Shown here one piece after another: positions 6,897-13,791 of a stretch of DNA of 20,383 bases; within the stretch, counting starts at the first letter, position 1, and each line of letters begins with the position of its first letter. Source of the stretch: JBJXGF01 sp046153015 (GTDB lineage Bacteria; Actinomycetota; Acidimicrobiia; Acidimicrobiales; CAIXPF01); NCBI GenBank assembly GCA_046153015.1, contig JBJXGF010000098.1:1-20383 (forward strand). Direction: 5' to 3'. The notes under the pieces are model-generated. The model saw only the letters and a program-made list of their open reading frames with translations. It had not been told where the DNA came from and made no database searches. Position numbers and translations under genes: made by a program.

Positions 6897-7738
6897 GGCC
6901 GCGTCTCCCCGTTCGTCTGGCTGCTCTCGCTGCCGATCTCCTGCAGGAACGTCTCGACCAGCGCGGCCAGCGCGGCGGGCTGCTCCAGCACGCCGCGCCG
7001 CCCGGCGCCGGCCAGCTCGGCGGTGCGGGCGTTCGCCAGCTCGGCGGCGAGTCGTTCGGCCGCTTCCCGCTCGGCCGGCGTCTCGTGCTCGCCGATCACC
7101 ACCAGGACGGGGCACGCGACGGCGCCGAGCCGGCCGGACGCGTCCCAGTCCTGTTGCGCGAGGCGATCGCCGAGCGTGGCCCGCGGGTCGGTCTTCAGCC
7201 ACTCGGCGAAGGCCCGCTGGAGCACTTCGCGCGGCGGGTCGGGCGCGTAGCCGGTGCGGTCGAACTCGCGGCGGGTCTTGCCGCTGGCCACGAGGCGGAG
7301 CTGCTCGACGGCGCCGGCGGGCAGGTCGAACCGGGCGGCCGCGCCGCCGCACAGCACGAGCGCCCGAGGCCACGCCGGCTCGGCCAGGGCCGCCTCGAGC
7401 GCCGCCGCCGCGCCGAGGCCGTCGCCCAGCAGCACCGGGCGGGGCAGGTCCAACGCGTCGGCCAGGGCGCGGGCGTGGGCGGCGATGGCGGGCGCCGAGC
7501 CGAGCGAGTCGAGGCCCCCCGAGCGCCCGTGGCCCGGCTGGTCGTAGGCGAGCGGGCTGTTCGAGCGGCTCAGCGCGTCGAGCAGGCCGTCGAAGACGGC
7601 CCCGTTGCCGCCGGCGTCGTGGAGGCAGAGCACGACCTCGCCCTGGCTCAGGTCGGGCGGGCGGCCGGGCAGCGTGGTGGGCCCCCGGTGATGAACCAGC
7701 GTTGCGGTCTCGGCGACCGGCACGTACTTCTGCGGCAC
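6893..7738 (-). CDS. Alpha/beta-hydrolase-fold protein lacking its catalytic triad
   Basis: A 281-aa protein with a recognisable alpha/beta-hydrolase core: VLCLHDAGGNGAVFDGLLDAL (36-56), AYDQPGHGRSG (64-74), the nucleophile-elbow region PVLLGDGLGAAAALEAAL (101-118) and VLVVIGEHETP (211-221). Where active relatives have G-x-S-x-G, this one has G105-D-G107-L-G, so Ser is replaced by Gly. The usual Asp after IG-x-x is Glu (E219). The C-terminal GH region reads GAGRRGVLEQP with no His. It is probably non-catalytic or uses other residues. GTG 7738 is preceded by a TACAGT box 8 nt upstream, suggesting a leaderless transcript. It is the first gene of the seven-gene operon and overlaps thiolase 1 by 4 bp, which favours a real role, perhaps as a binding subunit. 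Confidence 0.87.
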   Translation of the reverse strand: MPQKYVPVAETATLVHHRGPTTLPGRPPDLSQGEVVLCLHDAGGNGAVFDGLLDALSRSNSPLAYDQPGHGRSGGLDSLGSAPAIAAHARALADALDLPRPVLLGDGLGAAAALEAALAEPAWPRALVLCGGAAARFDLPAGAVEQLRLVASGKTRREFDRTGYAPDPPREVLQRAFAEWLKTDPRATLGDRLAQQDWDASGRLGAVACPVLVVIGEHETPAEREAAERLAAELANARTAELAGAGRRGVLEQPAALAALVETFLQEIGSESSQTNGETRP

Positions 7739-7746
7739 GCGGCCGG

Positions 7747-7752
7747 ACTGTA
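7747..7752 (-). promoter_or_regulatory. Candidate -10 box (TACAGT) of the seven-gene operon
   Basis: On the minus strand TACAGT fits the actinobacterial TANNNT -10 pattern and lies 8 nt before the GTG at 7738. Transcription would then begin at or very near the start codon. No ribosome binding site is visible and no convincing -35 was found. The same arrangement precedes several other genes here. Confidence 0.45.
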
Positions 7753-8152
7753 CTCGCTCGCCCCCGGCCCATTCGGATGCGACGGCGGGTGAGGCCGCCG
7801 GCCCGGCCGATCCCCCCGACCGATCCGCGCATCCGATCCGCCTGACCGATGCCCTTGCCGGACGGCGCCCGCTTGCCCGCGGGAATTAGCCGACAAATGG
7901 CCCCGCCGCAGTCGGCGGCAATTTGCCGGCTGCTCGTGCGCGGAACCGGCCGTATCACCGCCTTGCGGTCAGCCGGCCACATAGGGAGACACAACGTTCC
8001 GGTGGGGTGAGAGTCCTGGTCGGCGAGCTGTGTCGGCCGACCGAGCGGGCCGGCGGAGCGAGTCGACGCAACCGCAACGAGTCGGGAATGGCTGGTGCGC
8101 ACTCGTTTGGCACGGCGGCTAAGCGGGGGTTCGAGGTTGGCAATATGACCGC
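7753..8152. other. Long divergent intergenic region without a supported gene
   Basis: About 500 bp separate the divergent starts at 7738 and 8244, the largest gap in the window. A plus-strand open frame at 7923-8219 has an Arg/Gly-rich composition without family features, and I do not call it a gene. The region contains a strong hairpin (7889-7930) and a locally AT-richer patch around it, as expected for a regulatory segment. I recognise no riboswitch or tRNA. Confidence 0.5.
7889..7930. repeat. Strong nested inverted repeat between divergent transcription units
   Basis: The outer arms are gccgacaaat (7889-7898) and atttgccggc (7921-7930), complementary at 9 of 10 positions with the tenth a possible G-U pair in RNA. 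An inner perfect hairpin ccgccg-cagt-cggcgg lies at 7903-7918. The A/T-rich arm ends stand out in this GC-rich sequence. It could be an operator for the divergent promoters or an RNA stem-loop. No known regulator's site is recognised. Confidence 0.5.
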
Positions 8153-8158
8153 TATGCT
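8130..8158 (+). promoter_or_regulatory. Candidate promoter of the surface-protein gene
   Basis: TATGCT at 8153-8158 is a good -10 box. TTCGAG at 8130-8135 is a weak -35 candidate 17 bp upstream. Initiation about 7 nt after the -10 would give a leader of roughly 80 nt, unlike the leaderless layout seen at most other genes here. The leader contains a stem-loop at 8181-8200. Confidence 0.35.
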
Positions 8159-8180
8159 GACGGAGCAAGGCGGACGAGGC

Positions 8181-8200
8181 GGGGTGAGCGGCAGCTCCCC
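8181..8200 (+). other. Stem-loop in the leader of the surface-protein gene
   Basis: The sequence ggggtgagcggcagctcccc can fold as GAGC-GGCA-GCTC, extended by GGG/CCC across a bulged T. It would lie in the predicted 5' leader, about 45 nt before the start codon. It could influence translation or transcript stability, but short GC stems are common in such DNA. Confidence 0.25.
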
Positions 8201-8243
8201 GGCCCAGCACGGTGGGTGAGGTGGGGTGCAGGTGAGGGCATCG

Positions 8244-9713
8244 ATGGTCGCCGCGCGGTCGCGCGTCTGGTGGGGCGCGCCCATCGCGCTGATCTGGCTC
8301 GCCGCCGCGTGCCTGCTGGCGTCGCCTGGCGGCGCCCAGCAGACCCCGGCCGGTTGGCGCTTCGCCGACCGCCCGGTGCGGGTGCGCGTCCTGGCCAACG
8401 CCGGCGCCGTCGGCCGGGTCGATCACGTGGTCGACGCGGCCATCAACTTCACCCAGATCCTTGAGGGGGTCGGGCGGGCCGGCGCGGCGCCGAGCATCCC
8501 GTCGCTGCGCCTCGTCGAGGTCGACACCGCCGGGGCCGTGGTCGACGACGCGGTCGCCTTCCAGTGGGAGGGCGGCGCCAACGGCCGCCTCGTGTGGATG
8601 CTGGAGGGGCCCACGCCCGCCGGGGTCGTGCGCACCTATGACCTGTACGCCGACGTGGCCGGCTCCGGCGTGGCCCACCAGCCGGCCGACGTCGCGCCGC
8701 GGGTCTCGGTCTCCGAGCTCACCCACGAGGGCGCGGCCACCTACCGGATCGCCACGCCCAACGGCGTGTGGCTCTTCGACCGACCGGGCGGCGGATTCTC
8801 CAGCCTGCTCGACCCCGAGGGCCGCGACTGGATCTCGTTCCGCAACTCGCCCGGCAGCCAGGGCGGCGGGGAGTTCCGCGGCATCCCCAACATGGTCAAC
8901 CCCGAAGGCTGCTTCCACCCCGGCCTCACCAACGCGCAGAGCGCGATCAGCGCCAGCGGGCCGCTCCGGGTGAGCATCACCACGTCCGCCGTGTGCGGCA
9001 CGAGCTGGACCATGCGGTGGGACATCTCCGTCGCGGGCGCCAAGGCCACGATCCTCGCCGCCCCGAGCCGGCCGTACTGGTTCCTCTACGAAGGCACGCC
9101 GGGCGGCGCGCTCGACAGCGGGGACTCGGTCATCCGCTCCACCGGCCAGGTGACCGGCATCGACGATTCGTGGGGCCTGCAGGGCGGCGTCGACCTGGAC
9201 TGGGCAGCCTTCGCCGACGCCGGCGCCGGCCGGGCGCTCTACCTCACCGACGACAACGGCGACGAGCAGCCCGACTCCTACTGGAACCTCAACGGTGAGA
9301 TGACCGTGTTCGGCTTCGGCCGCAGCCAGCTCACCTCGCCCGAGGACAACCACCTGACCGGCGCGAACCGCAGCTTCCACGTGGGCCTCGTCGCCGCCGG
9401 CGATCCGGCCCCGGCCATCCGCAGCGCGTTCCTGCCCACGCCGGTCGCCGTGGGCTCGGCCTCCGCGCTCGGCGCGCCGCCCCCTGCTGCGCCTCCAGCC
9501 GCCCCGCCGGCGAGCTCGCCCGCGGCCCGCGCCGCCTCCCCCTCGAACCTGCGCTCGAGCACGGCCACGGGCGGCGCGTCGGTCGCCGGGCGGACGCTGG
9601 CCAACACCGGACCCCGCTCGTCGGGCGCGCCGGCCGCGGCGCTGGGCCTCGCGTTCCTCGTGTCCGGCGGGATCGTGCTGCGGTTCCGGCTGCGCCCCGC
9701 GGCCGGCCGCTGA
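8244..9713 (+). CDS. Secreted surface protein with a LANTG sortase signal
   Basis: A 489-aa exported protein. The N-terminus (MVAARSRVWWGAPIALIWLAAACLLASPGGAQQ) is a typical signal peptide with cleavage likely near residues 31-33. The long beta-rich ectodomain (about 35-400) matches no family I can name with confidence. It contains a calcium-loop-like DDNGDEQPD. A Pro/Ala/Ser-rich linker (about 400-450) is followed by LANTG (452-456), a hydrophobic segment (ALGLAFLVSGGIVL) and a basic tail (RFRLRPAAGR), a complete cell-wall sorting signal. LAxTG is the motif favoured by class E sortases of high-GC actinobacteria; no sortase gene is in the window. ATG 8244 is chosen because AGGTGAGG lies 6 nt upstream; GTGs at 8226 and 8232 are alternatives. 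It runs divergently from the seven-gene operon, so it may share its regulatory region. Confidence 0.88.
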   Translation: MVAARSRVWWGAPIALIWLAAACLLASPGGAQQTPAGWRFADRPVRVRVLANAGAVGRVDHVVDAAINFTQILEGVGRAGAAPSIPSLRLVEVDTAGAVVDDAVAFQWEGGANGRLVWMLEGPTPAGVVRTYDLYADVAGSGVAHQPADVAPRVSVSELTHEGAATYRIATPNGVWLFDRPGGGFSSLLDPEGRDWISFRNSPGSQGGGEFRGIPNMVNPEGCFHPGLTNAQSAISASGPLRVSITTSAVCGTSWTMRWDISVAGAKATILAAPSRPYWFLYEGTPGGALDSGDSVIRSTGQVTGIDDSWGLQGGVDLDWAAFADAGAGRALYLTDDNGDEQPDSYWNLNGEMTVFGFGRSQLTSPEDNHLTGANRSFHVGLVAAGDPAPAIRSAFLPTPVAVGSASALGAPPPAAPPAAPPASSPAARAASPSNLRSSTATGGASVAGRTLANTGPRSSGAPAAALGLAFLVSGGIVLRFRLRPAAGR

Positions 9714-9751
9714 GGCGGCGCCGCCCGGGCGCAGCGCGCCCGCTCGCCGCC

Positions 9752-9757
9752 TAAGGT
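9752..9757 (+). promoter_or_regulatory. Candidate -10 box (TAAGGT), leaderless
   Basis: TAAGGT ends 7 nt before the ATG at 9765, placing the expected transcription start at the start codon. It lies in the 51-bp gap after the surface-protein gene, so the flavoprotein gene can be transcribed on its own. Confidence 0.45.
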
Positions 9758-9764
9758 CGGCGCG

Positions 9765-10898
9765 ATGCTGAGGTTCACGCCTGCGCCCGAACTCTTGGAG
9801 CTGGTGCGGGATCACGTCGAGTGGGCCGAGGCGGCGCGGCGGCCGGCGCAGCCGGTGATGGACGCGTTCGCCGCCGCCGGCCTGCTGCGGCTCCTCGCCC
9901 CCGCGTCTTACGGCGGCGGCGAGGCGACCATGCGGGAGTTCGTGGAGGTGATCGAGCAGGTCGCCGGGGTCGACGGCTCAGCCGGGTGGACGCTCATGAC
10001 CTGCAACGAGGAGATCGAGATCGCCGCCGGCTATCTGCCCGGGGCCACGATGTCGGCGCTGCTGCACGAGCGGCCGGCGGTGATCGTCGCCGGCTCCGGC
10101 GCCGCGCTCGGGCGGGCCCGGCCCGAGCCGGGCGGCTGGCGGCTCTCCGGGCGCTGGCCGTTCGTCACCGGCGGCCCCGCGGCGCACGAGATCGTCGTCT
10201 GCGCCCAGGTCGACGAGCCCAAACCGCGCCGGCTGTGCTTCGCCCTGCTGCCCGCCGAGCAGGTCACGATCCTCGACACGTGGACCACCGCCGGCCTGCG
10301 GGGCACCGGCTCGCACGACGTGACGCTGGACGACGTGTTCGTGCCCGAGCCCCGCACCGGGATCGTGGCCAGCGGGCGGGTCACGATGCCCGACGCAGCG
10401 CTTTTCCGGCTGCCGCCGGCGCTGCGCTTCCCGTTCCCCAAGGTCGGCGTGGCCGCCGGCATCGCCCGCCACGCGATCGACGCGTTCGTCGACCTGGCCG
10501 GGGCCAAGAAGGCGCGGGTGAGCCGCACGCTGCTCTGCGACCGGCCCGACGCCCAGCTGGCGATGGCCGAGGCCGAGGCCCTCCTCGGGTCGGGCCGCGC
10601 CTTCGCCTTCGAGCTGATCGAGGAGGTGTGGAGCTACGCCGTGCGCGCCGAGCGGGTGCCCCGGCCCGTGCACGCCCGGGCCCGCCTGGCGTGCTCGCAC
10701 GCCGTGGCCAGCTGCGTGAAGGCGGTCGAGACTTTGTGCACCGCCGCCGGCACCACCGCCAACCTCGCCGGCTCGCCGCTCGAGCGCTGCCTGCGCGACG
10801 TGCGGGCCGTGCCCCAGCACGTGATGGTCGGCGGCTTCCACGCGCTCGACGCCGGCCGGGTCCTGCTCGGCCTCGGCGCCTCCGACCCGGCGTTCTGA
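9765..10898 (+). CDS. Acyl-CoA-dehydrogenase-like flavoprotein (HsaA-type monooxygenase group)
   Basis: A 377-aa flavoprotein with the acyl-CoA dehydrogenase fold. It has an N-terminal helical part (AFAAAGLLRLLAPASYGGGEATMREFVEVIEQVAGVDGSAGWTLM), a beta-domain (GWRLSGRWPFVTGG, TWTTAGLRGTGSHDVTLDDVFVPE) and a C-terminal 'type 2' ACAD domain (about 230-370). This combination is typical of group D flavin monooxygenases and relatives such as HsaA, which use reduced flavin from a partner reductase. I do not see the catalytic Glu of true acyl-CoA dehydrogenases. A hydroxylase or oxidase acting on an aromatic or acyl substrate is more likely than a dehydrogenase; no flavin reductase gene is adjacent. 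ATG 9765 is supported by the 7-nt distance from a TAAGGT box. It faces the vapBC genes, which converge on its end. Confidence 0.85.
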   Translation: MLRFTPAPELLELVRDHVEWAEAARRPAQPVMDAFAAAGLLRLLAPASYGGGEATMREFVEVIEQVAGVDGSAGWTLMTCNEEIEIAAGYLPGATMSALLHERPAVIVAGSGAALGRARPEPGGWRLSGRWPFVTGGPAAHEIVVCAQVDEPKPRRLCFALLPAEQVTILDTWTTAGLRGTGSHDVTLDDVFVPEPRTGIVASGRVTMPDAALFRLPPALRFPFPKVGVAAGIARHAIDAFVDLAGAKKARVSRTLLCDRPDAQLAMAEAEALLGSGRAFAFELIEEVWSYAVRAERVPRPVHARARLACSHAVASCVKAVETLCTAAGTTANLAGSPLERCLRDVRAVPQHVMVGGFHALDAGRVLLGLGASDPAF

Positions 10899-10920
10899 GC
10901 CGAGCCGCCGCCCACCCGGC

Positions 10921-11334
10921 TCAGTCGCCGGCCGCGGCGCCCAGGAGGTGAACGGCGTCGCCGTGGAGAGCGGCCAGGCCCCGGTCGAAGGTCACGACGC
11001 GCGCGCCCTCGTGGCGAGCCAGCGCCACGAGGTAGGCGTCGGTGACCTGACGGTGACCGATCACGCCCTCCAAGTGGGCCGCCTGGTACGGGATCGCGGC
11101 GGGCCAGAAGACGTGCCAGTCCTGACTGCGAATCGTGTCGAGCACGGCGACGGCGTCGACAGCGGCCACTCCTTCGCGCAGCAGGAAGCGCAGGAGCGTG
11201 CCTTCGGTGATCGGGCAGGTGGCGAGGTCCGGCTCGGTCTGCTCGAACCAGCCGACCGCCAGATCGTGATGGACGTGGTCGACGACGGTCAGGGCCACCA
11301 GCACGGTGCCGTCGGCCAGGAAGGTCGTCGTCAC
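10921..11334 (-). CDS. vapC: VapC-type PIN-domain toxin
   Basis: A 137-aa PIN-domain ribonuclease, predicted toxin of a type II toxin-antitoxin pair that would cut RNA when freed from its antitoxin. All four acidic metal-binding residues of PIN domains are present: D8 (FLADGTVLVAL), E44 (CPITEGTLLRFLL), D99 (GHRQVTDAYLVALA) and D117 (VVTFDRGL). The GHRQVTDAYL and TFDRGL segments are characteristic of the actinobacterial VapC branch. The GTG start at 11334 overlaps the antitoxin stop as GTGA (11331-11334), the classic layout for coupled translation. An open frame continues upstream to 11415 but would overlap the antitoxin gene extensively. Target RNA unknown. Confidence 0.9.
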   Translation of the reverse strand: MTTTFLADGTVLVALTVVDHVHHDLAVGWFEQTEPDLATCPITEGTLLRFLLREGVAAVDAVAVLDTIRSQDWHVFWPAAIPYQAAHLEGVIGHRQVTDAYLVALARHEGARVVTFDRGLAALHGDAVHLLGAAAGD

Positions 11335-11552
11335 GCGTCGTCGTCGAGCGAACGCACGTCCTCGGCCGTGATCGGCCGGCCGACCGAGAGGACGGGCATC
11401 CCGCGCCGGCCCCACGCCCGCGCGGGCCGATCGCGACGCATGCCGAGGCGGATCAGCTCGGCGATGACCTCGCTCATCGAGCGGTTCGACTCGTGGGCGA
11501 GTTGGCGAGCGAGCGCGTGCAGATCGTCAGGGAGGTCGATCGTCGTGCGCAT
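11331..11552 (-). CDS. vapB: VapB-type ribbon-helix-helix antitoxin
   Basis: A 73-aa protein with an N-terminal ribbon-helix-helix DNA-binding domain (MRTTIDLPDDLHALARQLAHESNRSMSEVIAELIRLGM) and a C-terminal tail (PVLSVGRPITAEDVRSLDDDA), the part that normally wraps around the PIN toxin and masks its active site. It is expected to bind and neutralise the downstream toxin and to repress its own promoter. ATG 11552 starts exactly at the conserved MRTTIDLP; a GTG one codon earlier is possible. Upstream lie two tandem TGCGGTGA units. The gene begins 43 bp after the esterase stop on the same strand, so read-through from there is possible. Confidence 0.9.
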   Translation of the reverse strand: MRTTIDLPDDLHALARQLAHESNRSMSEVIAELIRLGMRRDRPARAWGRRGMPVLSVGRPITAEDVRSLDDDA

Positions 11553-11568
11553 CACCGCATCACCGCAT
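11553..11568 (-). repeat. Two tandem TGCGGTGA units just before vapB
   Basis: On the minus strand TGCGGTGA occurs twice back to back directly before the vapB start codon, and the next four bases repeat TGCG inside the gene. RHH antitoxins often bind short repeated boxes at their own promoter, so this is a candidate operator. It could equally be a small slippage repeat. Confidence 0.3.
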
Positions 11569-11595
11569 CGTCTGTGGAGCGGCGCCCGGCTCGGG

Positions 11596-12561
11596 TCAGG
11601 GTTGGGCGAGGCGAGCCGCCAGCCAGTTGTTCAGGTCGCGGCGGGCCTGCCGGCTCACCGCCGCCTTCGGTGCGAAGCCCTCGAAGCCGTGCGGCGCCCC
11701 CGGGTACACGTGCAGCTCCACCGCCACGCCGCACTGGTTGAGGCGCTGGGCGTAGGCGATGTCCTCGTCGGCGAAGCCATCGAGCGAGCCGACCATGATG
11801 TACGTCGGCGGCAGACCGGACAGGTCGAGCGCCCGGGAGGGGGCCGCGTGGTACGGCACGTCGTCGGCGCCGAACAGCTCGCCCAGATAGCTCGACCAGC
11901 CGAAGCGGTTCGAGTCGGGGTTCCAGACCGGGACGTCCCAGTTGGCGGTCACGCTGGTGCGGGTGTCGTCGATCATCGGGTAGATGAGCAGCTGGTAGTC
12001 GATGTCGAGCTCGGCGCGGTCGCGCACCACGAGGCCCAGCGCCGCCGCCAGGCCCCCGCCGCCGCTCGGACCGCCGATGCCCACCCGGCTGGTGTCGACG
12101 CCGAGCTCGGCGCCGTGCTCCTTCACCCACTTGAGCCCGGCGTAGCAGTCCTCGATCGGCGCCGGGTAGGGGTGCTCCGGGGCCAGGCGGTACTGCACGC
12201 ACACGCCGACCATGTCGAAACGCTGGCACCACCGGTCGAACCGCACGTCGTCCTGCTCGGGGGCGCCCAGCACGTAGCCGCCGCCGTGGATCCAGTAGAG
12301 GCAGGGCAGGTCTCCCTCGAGGCCCTTGCGCCGGTGCACGCGCAGGCGGATGTCGGGCGAGCCCGCCGGGCCGGGCACGACGAGGTCGGTGCGGGACACG
12401 GCGTCGGACAGCGGCGCCTCGGCCCCCTGCGCGATGCGCTGGGCCCGCAGCTTGGGCAGCGTGGCCGCGTCGACCACCCCCAGCCGGGGGCCGGCCTCGA
12501 CGGCGGCCCGCACCTCCGGGTCGTAGTACGGCTGCGCACGGTCGGTCGTTGCTGAAGTCAC
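11596..12561 (-). CDS. HSL-family (alpha/beta hydrolase fold-3) esterase
   Basis: A 321-aa cytoplasmic carboxylesterase or lipase of the hormone-sensitive-lipase family, hydrolysing short to medium acyl esters. It has the oxyanion-hole motif HGGGY (92-96), YRLAPEHPYPAPIEDCY (124-140), the nucleophile motif G164-P-S166-G-G with Ser in place (most relatives have GDSAGG), D261 in GSLDGF and H291 in PGAPHGFEGF, so the triad is complete. There is no signal peptide. The GTG start at 12561 has a TAGGTT box 6 nt upstream, which suggests its own leaderless promoter even though the serine hydrolase gene ends only 23 bp upstream on the same strand. It could release a substrate such as a sterol or terpene ester for the nearby catabolic genes, but that is inference. 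Confidence 0.92.
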   Translation of the reverse strand: MTSATTDRAQPYYDPEVRAAVEAGPRLGVVDAATLPKLRAQRIAQGAEAPLSDAVSRTDLVVPGPAGSPDIRLRVHRRKGLEGDLPCLYWIHGGGYVLGAPEQDDVRFDRWCQRFDMVGVCVQYRLAPEHPYPAPIEDCYAGLKWVKEHGAELGVDTSRVGIGGPSGGGGLAAALGLVVRDRAELDIDYQLLIYPMIDDTRTSVTANWDVPVWNPDSNRFGWSSYLGELFGADDVPYHAAPSRALDLSGLPPTYIMVGSLDGFADEDIAYAQRLNQCGVAVELHVYPGAPHGFEGFAPKAAVSRQARRDLNNWLAARLAQP

Positions 12562-12567
12562 GGCGAC

Positions 12568-12573
12568 AACCTA
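12568..12573 (-). promoter_or_regulatory. Candidate -10 box (TAGGTT) of the HSL esterase
   Basis: On the minus strand TAGGTT lies 6 nt before the GTG at 12561, inside the 23-bp gap after the serine hydrolase gene. Spacing and sequence fit a leaderless start. Confidence 0.4.
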
Positions 12574-12584
12574 GATCGAGGGCG

Positions 12585-13751
12585 CTACCCCTCGCCCTGG
12601 CCGATCGCCACGTACGCGGCGCGCAGGATGGCATGCGCCCGGTCGTCGCCGACGGTGCCCTCGCCCATGCGGTTCATCACGTAGGCCATGCACAGCCGGG
12701 CGTCGAGGTCGTTCACCACGAGCGAGCCGCCCCACCCGCCCCAATAGCAGGTGCGGGGGTTCGGGCCGATCGGCGCCTTGGGCGAGTTGAGGCCGTAGCC
12801 CACGCCGAAGGTCACGCCCACGCCCATCACCAGGTCGCGCCCCGCGGCCTGCACGTCGAAGATCCGCTCGCAGACCTTCTCGGAGAGCAGGCGCACGCCG
12901 TTCACCTCGCCGCCGCAGGCCACCACCGTTTGCGCGGCGGCCACGCCGCGGGCGTTGCCGGTCCCGCCGGCGGCGGGGATCTCCGCCCGCCGCCACGCCT
13001 CCTCGAAGGACTGCTCGGCCCGCAGCGGCGGGTTGGAGAAGGTCTTGTAGGCCACGCTGGCGCGGTCGCCGACGCCGTCGGCGCCGGGCAGCGGCGCGGG
13101 CGGCGGGATCACCCTCGCCGTCCGGTGGTCTTCCGAGGCGGGCAGGCCGATGAAGAAGTCGGCGCCGAGCGGGCCGGCGATCTCGTCCCGGAAGAACGCC
13201 CCGACGCTCTGGCCGCTCACCCGGCGCACGACCTCGCCGATCAGGTAGCCCTGGGTCAGCGCGTGGTAGCCGGACTTCGAGCCCGGGGTCCACCACGGGG
13301 CCTGCGCGGCGAGCAGGCTGGTGCACTTCTCCCAGTCGTACAGGTCGTCCCCGGTGAGCGGCGCCTCCCAGCCCGACAGCCCGGCCGTGTGGGCGAGCAG
13401 GTGGCGGACGAGCACGCCGTCTTTGCCGTTGGCGGCGAACTCCGGCCAGTAGCGGGCCACCGGCGAGTCGACGTCGACCTCGCCCCTGCTGGCCAGCACC
13501 AGCCCGGCCAGGCAGCTCATGGTCTTGGTGGTGGAGTAGACGTTGACGATCGTGTCGCGCTCCCAGGCGGCGCTGTCCGGGGAGTCGGCCGCGCCGGCCC
13601 ACAGGTCCGCCACCACCCGCCCGTCGTGGGTCACCACCGCCGAGGCGCCCACGTCGCCCCGCTCGGTGAAGTTGGCGGCGAAGGCCTCCCGCACGCCTTC
13701 GAAGCCCGCCTCGCAGACTCCCTGAACCTCGTAGCCCTGCACGTCGACCAT
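12585..13751 (-). CDS. Beta-lactamase-fold serine hydrolase (EstB-like)
   Basis: A 388-aa serine hydrolase of the class C beta-lactamase/EstB/LACTB family. The SxxK nucleophile motif is S73-T-T-K76 (NVYSTTKTMSCLAGLVLASRG), and the second-motif Tyr is Y162 in GYHALTQGYLIGEVV. The KTG-like motif is replaced by WGGWGGS (337-343), as in esterase members. HLLAHTAGLSGWE (117-129) is another family hallmark. There is no signal peptide, so a cytoplasmic esterase or amidase is more likely than a cell-wall enzyme. ATG 13751 is chosen because it starts the conserved region and lies 7 nt after a TAGCTT box; the longer open frame to 14405 is a shadow of the divergent VOC gene. It is followed on the same strand by the HSL esterase. 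Confidence 0.92.
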   Translation of the reverse strand: MVDVQGYEVQGVCEAGFEGVREAFAANFTERGDVGASAVVTHDGRVVADLWAGAADSPDSAAWERDTIVNVYSTTKTMSCLAGLVLASRGEVDVDSPVARYWPEFAANGKDGVLVRHLLAHTAGLSGWEAPLTGDDLYDWEKCTSLLAAQAPWWTPGSKSGYHALTQGYLIGEVVRRVSGQSVGAFFRDEIAGPLGADFFIGLPASEDHRTARVIPPPAPLPGADGVGDRASVAYKTFSNPPLRAEQSFEEAWRRAEIPAAGGTGNARGVAAAQTVVACGGEVNGVRLLSEKVCERIFDVQAAGRDLVMGVGVTFGVGYGLNSPKAPIGPNPRTCYWGGWGGSLVVNDLDARLCMAYVMNRMGEGTVGDDRAHAILRAAYVAIGQGEG

Positions 13752-13758
13752 GGGCGAG

Positions 13759-13764
13759 AAGCTA
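13759..13764 (-). promoter_or_regulatory. Candidate -10 box (TAGCTT) of the serine hydrolase
   Basis: On the minus strand TAGCTT ends 7 nt before the ATG at 13751 and would give a leaderless transcript. It is back to back with the VOC gene's -10 box within the same 72-bp gap. Confidence 0.45.
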
Positions 13765-13791
13765 CCCCGAACGCCTCGCACGAGGCCGGAG

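Noticed and set aside
7960..8110. Possible riboswitch (cobalamin or c-di-AMP type) in the divergent region
   Set aside because: Isolated gagag and ccggaacc-like words occur, but I could not assemble the conserved core of any known riboswitch.
8120..8142. tRNA-like T-loop (ggttcgagg)
   Set aside because: The flanking bases cannot form the T-stem, and no acceptor or anticodon arms are found nearby.
7923..8219. 98-residue plus-strand open frame in the divergent intergenic region
   Set aside because: Its composition resembles translated non-coding GC-rich DNA, it has no family features, and it overlaps the candidate promoter of the next gene.
6897..9815. Very long minus-strand open frame continuing upstream of thiolase 1
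   Set aside because: It runs antisense or out of frame through two well-supported genes and has shadow-type composition; GC-rich DNA has few stops.
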